Source of the DNA: GCA-2724215 sp015660315
GTDB taxonomy: Bacteria; Latescibacterota; UBA2968; UBA8231
DNA length: 19,835 nt
NCBI GenBank assembly: GCA_029941315.1
Contig: JAPYQE010000105.1
Coordinates: 1-19,835 of the forward strand
Direction: 5' to 3'
Of this stretch, positions 1 through 6,401 are shown in pieces. The notes under the pieces are model-generated. The model had not been told where the DNA came from, made no database searches, and worked only from the letters and a program-made list of their open reading frames with translations. Each line of letters opens with the position of its first letter. The stretch's first letter is position 1. The position numbers were made by a program, and so were the translations under genes.

Positions 1-121
1 CATCAACCGCCACCACCTCAAAATCTTCGAAACTCTGGCCCGCGATACTCTCCAGCGTTTGCACCAAGGTCTCGGCGGCATTGTAAACGGGCATTAATAC
101 GGATACGCGCGGTGTTGTCAT
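1..121 (-). CDS. Family 2 glycosyltransferase, N-terminal fragment (cut by window edge)
   Basis: Only the first 40 codons are in the window; the gene runs off the left edge. Reading leftwards from an ATG at 121-119, the product begins MTTPRVSVLMPVYNAAETL and continues into a segment ending EDFEVVAVD. This is the classic start of GT-A fold family 2 glycosyltransferases: the beta-strand plus P-Y-N nucleotide-binding loop (about residues 6-14), and the strand leading to the first conserved Asp of the nucleotide site (about residue 40). Such enzymes transfer a sugar from a nucleotide-sugar donor onto lipid or polysaccharide acceptors, usually at the cytoplasmic face of the inner membrane. The acceptor cannot be told from this fragment. 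The ribosome site is weak (a GAGA tract about 6 nt upstream). Family assignment is secure; the specific role is not. WecB and UXS further right would fit the same surface-sugar theme. Confidence 0.85.
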   Translation of the reverse strand, partial: MTTPRVSVLMPVYNAAETLVQTLESIAGQSFEDFEVVAVD

Positions 122-182
122 TTTTTTCTCTACACCGCAAAACGGTGAATAAGGCGTTTGGGGGATTTCTCTGAACGGATTG

Positions 183-225
183 CGGCCTGATCTGATTTCA
201 CAGGCTGTGAAATCAGATCAGGCCG
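183..225. repeat. Perfect 20-bp inverted repeat (cruciform/hairpin)
   Basis: The arms 183-202 and 206-225 are exact reverse complements (20 of 20) around a 3-nt GGC loop; the left arm starts CGGCCTGATCTGATTTC. There is no T-run on either side, so it is not a standard intrinsic terminator. It lies in the presumed leader of the leftward glycosyltransferase gene. A second, smaller dyad follows immediately (CGACCA at 237-242 and TGGTCG at 247-252, loop GGGA). Together they look like a REP/MITE-type intergenic element or an mRNA-stabilising structure. Which of these it is cannot be decided from one copy. Confidence 0.8.
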
Positions 226-301
226 TCCCTCGGAGCCGACCAGGGATGGTCGCGAGGATCTGAAGGGAAACCTCCCAACGCCGTCCCTCCGACCGCCCAG
301 T

Positions 302-331
302 ATTATAACACCTTGACAAGCCCCCAACCAA
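302..331 (-). promoter_or_regulatory. Putative sigma70-type promoter for the leftward glycosyltransferase
   Basis: On the minus strand, TTGGTT (331-326) and a perfect TATAAT (307-302) are separated by 18 nt. Transcription would start near 295 and give a leader of about 175 nt that contains the 20-bp palindrome. It overlaps the rightward TTGACA element in front of the methionine aminopeptidase gene. This is motif evidence only. Confidence 0.4.
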
Positions 332-341
332 ACTCCGATTT
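313..341 (+). promoter_or_regulatory. Possible promoter of the methionine aminopeptidase gene
   Basis: A perfect TTGACA (313-318) lies 17 nt before a poor -10 candidate, CGATTT (336-341). If used, transcription would start at about 348-351, essentially on the ATG at 351, giving a leaderless mRNA. This agrees with the lack of any Shine-Dalgarno-like sequence before that ATG. The weak -10 keeps confidence low. Confidence 0.3.
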
Positions 342-350
342 TCATCGCCT

Positions 351-1112
351 ATGGTACACCTAAAAACAGCCACCGAGATAGAACGCATCCGCACCAGCTG
401 CCGCATCGCCGCCGACGCCATGCTGGCCGTCTCGGAAGAATTAAAGCCCGGCGTCACTACCCTGTTCCTCAACCAGGTCGCCGACCAGTATATCCGCAGC
501 CAGAACGCTGTCGCCAGCGCCCTGGGCTACCGCGGCTTCCCGCGCAGCATTTGCATATCTGTCAACGACGAGGTCGTGCACGGCATACCGGGCGAACGCG
601 TCGTGCAAGAAGGTGATATCCTCGCCGTCGATATCGCCGTCAAAAAAGACGGCTACCACGGCGACATGAATGTCTCGATGAAAGCCGGCGAAATAACCCG
701 CCAGGCTCAGAGCCTGCTCGACACCACCCGCCAGAGCCTCGAAGAAGCCATCGCCGCCTGTGTCGCCGGCCAACGCCTCGGCGACGTCGGCCACGCCATC
801 CAGAGCTATGTCGAGGAAAGGGGGTTCTCCATCGTGCGCGAGTATTGCGGCCACGGCATCGGCCGCAACTTCCACGAGGACCCGCAACTACTGCACTACG
901 GCATCGCCGGCACCGGCTGCCGCCTGCAGGCCGGCATGGTCTTCACCATCGAACCGATGGTCAATGAGGGCCGTGCGGAAAACCGCGTACTCGACGACGA
1001 CTGGACCGCCGTCACGGTAGACGGCAAGCTTTCGGCGCAATACGAACACACGATACTGGTTACCCGCGACGGCTCCGACGTGCTCTCGCGCTTTGAGGAT
1101 CTGCCCTGGTAA
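351..1112 (+). CDS. map: Type I methionine aminopeptidase
   Basis: A 253-aa cytosolic metalloprotease that removes the initiator methionine from nascent proteins. The length is typical of the bacterial type I enzyme without an N-terminal extension. All residues expected of the dinuclear metal site and active site are visible: His77 (VVHGIP), Asp94 (AVDIAV), Asp105 (YHGDMN), His168 (CGHGIG), His175 (NFHEDP), Glu201 (FTIEPMV) and Glu232 (YEHTILV). The ATG at 351 gives the normal family N-terminus (residues 1-15, helical, KTATEIERIR). No Shine-Dalgarno sequence precedes it, and a TTGACA box sits 33 nt upstream, so the mRNA may be leaderless. The next gene on this strand follows after 64 nt with its own promoter-like sequence. 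The gene is not next to ribosomal-protein or secY genes here. Identification is very secure. Confidence 0.97.
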   Translation: MVHLKTATEIERIRTSCRIAADAMLAVSEELKPGVTTLFLNQVADQYIRSQNAVASALGYRGFPRSICISVNDEVVHGIPGERVVQEGDILAVDIAVKKDGYHGDMNVSMKAGEITRQAQSLLDTTRQSLEEAIAACVAGQRLGDVGHAIQSYVEERGFSIVREYCGHGIGRNFHEDPQLLHYGIAGTGCRLQAGMVFTIEPMVNEGRAENRVLDDDWTAVTVDGKLSAQYEHTILVTRDGSDVLSRFEDLPW

Positions 1113-1115
1113 ACC

Positions 1116-1143
1116 TTGCCTCTCGGCCAGGTATCCTTATATT
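1116..1143 (+). promoter_or_regulatory. Putative promoter of the 99-aa protein gene
   Basis: TTGCCT (1116-1121), a 16-nt spacer and TATATT (1138-1143) lie just after the map stop codon. The start of transcription would be near 1150, and a good ribosome site AAGGAG (1163-1168) follows, 8 nt before the ATG at 1177. Motif-based; the gene may also be read through from map. Confidence 0.45.
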
Positions 1144-1176
1144 TAAAGGTTCACCTCCCAACAAGGAGCGCGCGAG

Positions 1177-1476
1177 ATGGCGAGGCCCAAAAAAGTAAAA
1201 GCTGAAAAAGAAGACGACGATACAAACACAGATTTTTCGTTCGATCCGGGCACCCAGGTCGAACTGACGCTCGAAGAGGCCTGCTGCATCACTGGCGAGC
1301 CGGTCGAATCAAGTTTCAGCCGCTTCCCCGACTACAAGAACGGCACGCTGATGATCATGTCCAGGTCCAAGATGCTTGAGCACCTGCGCAAAGGCGACTC
1401 GATCGCCGCGTTCAAAGGAGTGCTCGTCAAGCGCCACGGCAAGAAGATATTGGACGAGCTTTACTCCAATTATTAG
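1177..1476 (+). CDS. Small charged protein of unknown function (99 aa)
   Basis: I do not recognise this family. The product starts with a lysine-rich, then acidic, low-complexity stretch (residues 1-18, MARPKKVKAEKEDDD), followed by a compact segment of about 80 residues with a CCITGEP motif (Cys36, Cys37) and a basic C-terminal part (SKMLEHLRKG, VKRHGKKILDELYSNY). There is no signal peptide and no membrane segment, so it should be cytosolic. It is probably a real gene because it has a clear AAGGAG ribosome site at 1163-1168, a promoter-like sequence, and a very strong terminator 15 nt after its stop. The mix of a basic/acidic tail and a small folded domain would suit a nucleic-acid- or ribosome-associated protein, but nothing in the sequence proves that. 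Confidence 0.75.
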   Translation: MARPKKVKAEKEDDDTNTDFSFDPGTQVELTLEEACCITGEPVESSFSRFPDYKNGTLMIMSRSKMLEHLRKGDSIAAFKGVLVKRHGKKILDELYSNY

Positions 1477-1491
1477 ATCGAGCACAATCAC

Positions 1492-1540
1492 AAACACAAA
1501 GAAGGGCTGGCCCGTTATGGGCCAGCCCTTCTTTGTGTTT
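1492..1540. terminator. Strong bidirectional intrinsic terminator
   Basis: A perfect 22-bp inverted repeat: arms 1492-1513 and 1519-1540, loop GTTAT at 1514-1518. The GC core is GAAGGGCTGGCCC with its complement, flanked by ACACAAA on the left and TTTGTGT on the right, so each strand ends in a T-rich arm. It lies exactly between two convergent genes (99-aa protein ending at 1476, tlpA-like ending at 1554) and can stop transcription in both directions. Confidence 0.93.
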
Positions 1541-1553
1541 ACTCAGGTATTTC

Positions 1554-2138
1554 TTACGAACGGGCCAACAGCGATTCGATATCCTCGCCCAACACGCCGC
1601 GGGGGTCGGGCCGACGGTTTTTGTCCATCGGTACGCCCCGGTGGCTGCGATAAAGCCGGCCTTGCTGGTCGAATACATAGGTCATCGGCACGGCGACGCT
1701 ATTCAGGTTTTGCTTGAAATAGGTGCGAATTAATTCAAACTTGCCGTCGTGCACAATGGGATAGTTGATCTCATAACGTTCGACGAACTTGCCGAGCAGG
1801 GGCTGCGCCTTGTCGGCGGGCACTTGATCGAGGGAGACCCCGATAATCGCAACCTGCTCCGGGTCGTATACCGTGCGCATCTCGACGAGGGCTGGAATCT
1901 CGAAACGGCACGGACCACACCAAGTCGCCCAGAAGTTAAGCACGACGATCTTGCCCTGATAGTCGCGCAAATCGACATCGCGCCCCTCGTAGTCTTTCCA
2001 TGTATGGGCTGCGGGCGGAAAGACGGCTGCTCCGGCCGGGGCAGCCCCCTGTTGGCCCGTCTCGCTCTCGCCTTCGCCGCAGCCTGCCGCCAACAACACC
2101 AGTCCACATACGAAGCTTCTGATCGCAAATACACGCAT
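1554..2138 (-). CDS. TlpA/ResA-like thioredoxin-fold lipoprotein
   Basis: A 194-aa exported thiol-disulfide oxidoreductase. The N-terminus is a lipoprotein signal with lipobox LAAGC (Cys20), so the mature protein is anchored to a membrane on the periplasmic side. After a Gly/Ala linker (21-45) comes a thioredoxin fold of the AhpC/TSA-TlpA type with the active site WCGPC (Trp73, Cys74, Cys77) and the cis-proline in VAVPMTYV (Pro151). TlpA/ResA proteins reduce apocytochrome c, Cu-site or other periplasmic cysteines; the actual partner is unknown, and no cytochrome genes are nearby. The gene lies 132 nt downstream of dnaE on the same strand, but has its own well-formed promoter and an AGGAC ribosome site just before the ATG, so it is probably transcribed separately. 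The fold and catalytic motif are certain; the substrate is not. Confidence 0.92.
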   Translation of the reverse strand: MRVFAIRSFVCGLVLLAAGCGEGESETGQQGAAPAGAAVFPPAAHTWKDYEGRDVDLRDYQGKIVVLNFWATWCGPCRFEIPALVEMRTVYDPEQVAIIGVSLDQVPADKAQPLLGKFVERYEINYPIVHDGKFELIRTYFKQNLNSVAVPMTYVFDQQGRLYRSHRGVPMDKNRRPDPRGVLGEDIESLLARS

Positions 2139-2187
2139 ATAAGTCGTCCTGTATTACTGGAAATTCACGCTCAAATCGACCATTGGG

Positions 2188-2215
2188 AATATAGGCTGGG
2201 CAAGGCCGATGTCAA
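2188..2215 (-). promoter_or_regulatory. Promoter of the TlpA-like gene
   Basis: On the minus strand a perfect TTGACA (2215-2210) and TATATT (2193-2188) are separated by 16 nt. Transcription would start near 2181 and give a leader of about 43 nt before the ATG at 2138. The site lies in the 132-nt gap after dnaE. In that gap I see no convincing dnaE terminator, so some read-through from dnaE is possible. Confidence 0.6.
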
Positions 2216-2270
2216 ACCATGACCGCCTAACGCTTACACCCCTTAGATGACACTAGACTGCAGGTAGGTT

Positions 2271-5200
2271 TCAGAAACTGGATTCGCGATTGCCGAAACG
2301 CCGCCCCTCGCCCACCTGCACCGTCGGAGCCTGTATCTGGGCCGTCAACCAAGTGCGGCGGGGACCGATTAAGTCGTCGATACCGCGCAACAGGTCATCG
2401 CAGGGGTTTACGCGAATCGTCCGCGAACGCACAACCGCATCCCTTTCACCGCCGTTTTTGAGATGCAGCACCAACTCGCAATTACCCATGTGCAGTTCGC
2501 AGAGACCGCGCAAGCGACCGAGCAGGTCCTCGGCCACTTCTTCGTAGGGCAGCGACAAATTGACCGCCTTGGTCAACTGTTCGCGCGCCGTCTCCAGATG
2601 CATCGCCTTTTCCGCCCGCAGGCTCAAACGACCGTTGCGATCGGAGATTTTGCCCTCGACCAATAACGTCTCTCCCTCGACCAACAACTCCTCGTGGGCG
2701 GCGAAAGCTTCGGAAAAGAATGCGATATCGCCCTTGCCTCCGAGATCCTCCAAGGTAACGAAGGCGAAGGGATTGCCCCGGCGATCAAAAAGCTTGCGCA
2801 CCTGGTCGACCAAACCGCCGACGCGCATCCCCGCGCCGTCTTCTTGGCTTTCCATATCGCCCAATGGCTGGGCGAAACTCTGCAGGTCCCGCGCATAGGG
2901 CTTGAGCGGATGGCTAGAAATATAAAAGCCCAATAGATCGCGCTCTTTGCCCAACTTCTCGCGCTCTGGCCATTCTTCGATCGCCGGCAATTCCCGTATA
3001 TCCAATTCGGACGGACCCTCGCCGCCAGTATCGAATAGACTGATCTGCCCCTTCTCGCGTTCTTCGTGCGCCTTACCCGCGGCCTTAAGCGCCAGATCCA
3101 GCGCTTCCGCCTTCTGCGCGCGGTTGCCCTCAAGACCGTCGAGTGCCCCGGCGGCGACCAAATTCTCAACGACACGGCGATTGACCGCGCGCAGATCGAT
3201 GCGCTCACAAAACTCAAACAGCGTCGCCATCGGCCCGCCTTCGACGCGGGTCTCGACAATACTCTGCGCCGCGCCCTCGCCGACGTTCTTGATCGCCGAA
3301 AGACCGTAGCGGATGCCCTCGTCGGTCGGGGTAAAGTTAAGGGTAGACTGATTTATGTCGGGCGGCAGCACCGGCATACCCATCCGCCGGCAGTCGTCGA
3401 GCAGGATGGTCAAGCGGTCGGTGTTGTTGCGGTCCATCGTCAAGCTGGCCGCCATATATTCTTTGGGGTGATTGGCCTTGAGGTAAGCGTTCTTGTAGGC
3501 AACTTCGGAATAACAGGCAGCGTGCGACTTGTTAAAAGCATAACCGGCGAAAATCTCGATGTCGGCGAAGAGGTCTTCGGCTATCTTCTTGTCGACATCC
3601 AGCCCGACACAACCACCGACGAAGTCCTTTTTGACCTTGGCCATCTCCTCGGGCTTCTTTTTGCCCATTGCCTTGCGCAGGATATCGGCCTGGCCCATGC
3701 TAAAACCAGCCAACACTTGCGCTATGCGCATCACCTGCTCTTGGTAGACCATGATGCCGTAGGTCGGCTCGAGGATCTCTTCGAGCTTGGGGTGCGGGTA
3801 GACGACCTCTTCCTTCCCGCTCTTACGGGCGATAAAAGTCGGGATATTTTCCATCGGCCCCGGGCGATAGAGGGCATTCATCGCGATGATATCCTCGAGG
3901 TCGTCCGGTTTGAGCTTACTCAGATATTCGCGCATCCCGCCCGACTCGAACTGAAAGACGCCGATGGTCTCGCCGCGGCCAAAAAGATCAAATGTCGCCT
4001 GGTCGTCCCAAGGCACTTTGCCGAGGTCGAAGTCCGGCACCTTCAAACAGATCAGCCTTTCGGCCTCATCCATCAGCGAAAGTTCTTTCAGCCCCAGAAA
4101 ATCCATCTTCAACAGACCGACGTCCATACAGGTCTCGCCGACGAACTGTGTGGTGATAGTACCGTCCTTAGGCGCGCGATAAAGCGGCACATAGTCGGTC
4201 AGGTCGGTCGGGGCAATAATCACCGCACAGGCGTGCACCGAAGCGTGGCGCGCCATACCCTCTAACCTGCGGGCGTATTCGATCAGCTTGCCCTCGTCAC
4301 CGCGCGAGTTGGCCATCTGCTGCAACTCGGGTACGCGGTCGATGGCCTTGTCGAGAGTCATCTTCAGCTCGGCCGGTATCAGCTTAGCGATGCGGTCGAC
4401 ATCGCCGAAGGACATACCCAACACGCGCCCGACGTCACGGACCACCGCCTTGGCGCCCATCGTCCCGAAGGTGATCACCTGCGAGACGTTTTCCTCGCCG
4501 TATTTTTCGACGACATAGCGCAAAACCTTGTCGCGACCGGTGTGCGCGAAATCAATGTCGATATCAGGCGGCTCGATGCGCTCGGGATTGAGGAAGCGCT
4601 CGAAGAGCAAGTCGTATTTGATCGGGTCGGTATCGGTAATGCCCAGACAATACGAAGCCAGACAACCAGCGGCCGAACCGCGGCCAGGCCCGACCGAGAT
4701 ATCCTGCTCGCGGGCGTAGTTGATAACATCGCGCACGATCAGGAAATAGCCGGCGAAATCCTGGCCGGTGATGACACTCAGCTCGTAGTCGAGACGCTCC
4801 TGCACCTCCGGCTCGATCTTGCCATAGCGCCGCTCCAGCCCCTCGTTCGCCAGATTCGTCAGATAATCATCGCTCGACTCGTAACCTTCGGGGATCGGAA
4901 AATCCGGCATATAAGTATTGCCGAACTCCAACTCGACATCGCATTTCTCCGCGATCGCCAGGGAAGTCTCAAGCGCATCCGGAATATCCGAGAAGAGGTC
5001 GTACATTTCATCCGGGCTCTTCATATAGAGCCCATCGGGATAACAGAGGCGATTCTGTTCGTCAACGGTCTTGCCCATCTGAATGCAGATCAGCGCATCA
5101 TGCGCGTCGTGGTCGTCCGCGGTCAAAAAGTGAAAGTCGTTGGTGGCCACCAACGGCACGCCGAGCTTGTCGTGTAAGCGGAGTAGACCGTCGTTTACCT

Positions 5201-5762
5201 TGACTTCGGGTTCGATATCGTGGCGCTGGATTTCGAGATAATAGTCGTCGCCGAAAATATCCATAAACTCGCGCACAACCTTTTCGGCCTCGGCGAGCCC
5301 TTCGCGCTGGATCATATGCGGCACTTCGCCACCGATGCAGGCCGACATACAGATCAGCCCCTCGGAATATTCGCGCAGCAGTTCCTTGTCGATGCGGGGG
5401 TTGTAATAATAGCCTTCGAGATAGCCCTTGGAGACGAGCTTGGTCAAGTTGCGGTAGCCGGTGACGTTCTTGGCGAGCAGGACTAGGTGGTTGGAGCCGT
5501 GCGTCAGGCCGCGGGCGGGCTTGCGCAAGTGGCGGCTCTCGATGGCCACGTAGACCTCGCAACCGATAATCGGTTTGATGCCAACAGCCTTGCAGGATTT
5601 GTAGTGTTCGATGGCCCCGAAGAGATTGCCGTGATCGGTAACGGCGAGCGCGGGCATGCCCAACTCCACCGCCTTCTCGGCCATCTTACCGATATGGCAA
5701 CCTCCGTCGAGCAGACTATACTCGCTATGACCATGTAAATGGACAAATCCAGCCGAAGCCAT
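2271..5762 (-). CDS. dnaE: DNA polymerase III alpha subunit
   Basis: A 1163-aa replicative polymerase, close to the usual length of DnaE1. Domains in order: PHP domain at the N-terminus (about 5-240) with HLHGH (His8/10/12), TDHGN (Asp43, His44), GCEVYV (Glu69) and NDFH (Asp209, His211); the C-family palm with PDIDIDF (Asp400, Asp402) and KMDFLGL (Asp554), matching the catalytic Asp401/403/555 of E. coli; fingers with NKSHAACYS (about 744-752); helix-hairpin-helix region (about 820-870); clamp-binding motif QISLF (906-910); and an OB-fold domain (about 978-1060). The ATG at 5762 has a GGAGA ribosome site 5 nt upstream and gives the normal family N-terminus. No proofreading 3'-5' exonuclease domain is fused, so this is not PolC. 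The PHP metal ligands look intact. Identification is very secure. I found no convincing promoter upstream. Confidence 0.98.
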   Translation of the reverse strand: MASAGFVHLHGHSEYSLLDGGCHIGKMAEKAVELGMPALAVTDHGNLFGAIEHYKSCKAVGIKPIIGCEVYVAIESRHLRKPARGLTHGSNHLVLLAKNVTGYRNLTKLVSKGYLEGYYYNPRIDKELLREYSEGLICMSACIGGEVPHMIQREGLAEAEKVVREFMDIFGDDYYLEIQRHDIEPEVKVNDGLLRLHDKLGVPLVATNDFHFLTADDHDAHDALICIQMGKTVDEQNRLCYPDGLYMKSPDEMYDLFSDIPDALETSLAIAEKCDVELEFGNTYMPDFPIPEGYESSDDYLTNLANEGLERRYGKIEPEVQERLDYELSVITGQDFAGYFLIVRDVINYAREQDISVGPGRGSAAGCLASYCLGITDTDPIKYDLLFERFLNPERIEPPDIDIDFAHTGRDKVLRYVVEKYGEENVSQVITFGTMGAKAVVRDVGRVLGMSFGDVDRIAKLIPAELKMTLDKAIDRVPELQQMANSRGDEGKLIEYARRLEGMARHASVHACAVIIAPTDLTDYVPLYRAPKDGTITTQFVGETCMDVGLLKMDFLGLKELSLMDEAERLICLKVPDFDLGKVPWDDQATFDLFGRGETIGVFQFESGGMREYLSKLKPDDLEDIIAMNALYRPGPMENIPTFIARKSGKEEVVYPHPKLEEILEPTYGIMVYQEQVMRIAQVLAGFSMGQADILRKAMGKKKPEEMAKVKKDFVGGCVGLDVDKKIAEDLFADIEIFAGYAFNKSHAACYSEVAYKNAYLKANHPKEYMAASLTMDRNNTDRLTILLDDCRRMGMPVLPPDINQSTLNFTPTDEGIRYGLSAIKNVGEGAAQSIVETRVEGGPMATLFEFCERIDLRAVNRRVVENLVAAGALDGLEGNRAQKAEALDLALKAAGKAHEEREKGQISLFDTGGEGPSELDIRELPAIEEWPEREKLGKERDLLGFYISSHPLKPYARDLQSFAQPLGDMESQEDGAGMRVGGLVDQVRKLFDRRGNPFAFVTLEDLGGKGDIAFFSEAFAAHEELLVEGETLLVEGKISDRNGRLSLRAEKAMHLETAREQLTKAVNLSLPYEEVAEDLLGRLRGLCELHMGNCELVLHLKNGGERDAVVRSRTIRVNPCDDLLRGIDDLIGPRRTWLTAQIQAPTVQVGEGRRFGNRESSF

Positions 5763-6229
5763 AACCGTCTCCGATATTAATTACAACAAGAATGGCCTGC
5801 GGGGAATGACAAACCGAATCTGCAATGGATAGCATCAACGCAAAAGACAACAAAACCTGACTGAGATCAAGCCAGGTTCGCAAAGGGGATTCGTTACTGC
5901 AGGAGAGCAATAATGCGGTGGGGGCCGCTTCTCTCGTTGGTCAAACATAGCCAATTTAAAATGGGAAGTCAATTGACCTACCTATCTATTAATTATATTC
6001 GTAAATTATTATTATTAAATACCTTATGCCAATAGTGAAAATTACCTGAGAACGAACAGAACCCCGTCTTCGCTCTTGTTTTTTCGACGCTTACGCCCGT
6101 CTTTGTCCCTGCGATAAAAAAATTAAAAAACCAGCCACTCTCTTTAATCGCATTAATTCTGAATAGATAGCGATAGTGCAAAGCTTGCATTCGATGCAAA
6201 GGTTGACCTCGGGCAATACATAACCTTGA

Positions 6230-6254
6230 GCGATACTACAGTGTGAAGTATCGC
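6230..6254. repeat. 8-bp inverted repeat upstream of wecB
   Basis: GCGATACT (6230-6237) and AGTATCGC (6247-6254) are exact complements around a 9-nt loop. No T-run follows, so it could be a protein-binding dyad or a small hairpin in the long dnaE-wecB gap. The function is unknown. Confidence 0.45.
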
Positions 6255-6314
6255 CGGGGCCATCTCCTCCCTCCCACGTGCCAAACCCCCCATCAGACCT
6301 TATATTCCATAGTC

Positions 6315-6354
6315 CCTGGGGCCAAAACCGGAAGATCGGGGATCTGACCCCAGG
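6315..6354 (+). promoter_or_regulatory. Nested / competing hairpins in the presumed wecB leader
   Basis: CCTGGGG (6315-6321) can pair with CCCCAGG (6348-6354), enclosing AGATC (6333-6337) paired with GATCT (6341-6345) across GGG. The same CCCC (6348-6351) can instead pair with GGGG (6338-6341). The two outcomes exclude each other. The structure ends 47 nt before the wecB start. It could be a leader switch, an operator or the relic of a repeat element; there is no T-run typical of an attenuator. Confidence 0.4.
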
Positions 6355-6401
6355 CCACCACCGAACTCATATAACGCATCACAGGCAAAAGACGTCAAAA
6401 C

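Larger units (their letters stand above)
5763..6401. other. 639-bp gene-free intergenic region between dnaE and wecB
   Basis: This divergent gap holds no convincing gene. The short open frames in it (for example 5993-6199 on the minus strand) have no ribosome site or recognisable product. The stretch of about 5985-6180 is AT-rich with several A and T runs. Small dyads are visible: TTGCAT/ATGCAA at 6185-6199 (loop TCG), GCGATACT/AGTATCGC at 6230-6254 (9-nt loop), and a nested hairpin at 6315-6354 described separately. The only -10-like box near wecB is TATAAC at 6370-6375, without a good -35. Confidence 0.6.

Noticed and set aside
1554..1556. Convergent read-through or overlap between the 99-aa gene and the tlpA-like gene
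   Set aside because: A perfect 22-bp bidirectional terminator lies between the two stop codons, so antisense read-through is not expected.
3066..4265. A 399-aa open frame on the plus strand
   Set aside because: It lies entirely antisense to dnaE, whose translation is conserved along its full length. The antisense product matches no family I recognise; it is a by-product of G+C-rich codon use.
5993..6199. A 68-aa frame on the minus strand in the dnaE-wecB gap
   Set aside because: It has no ribosome site, an AT-rich low-complexity composition (NNNN near its end) and no recognisable motif. I treat the region as non-coding.
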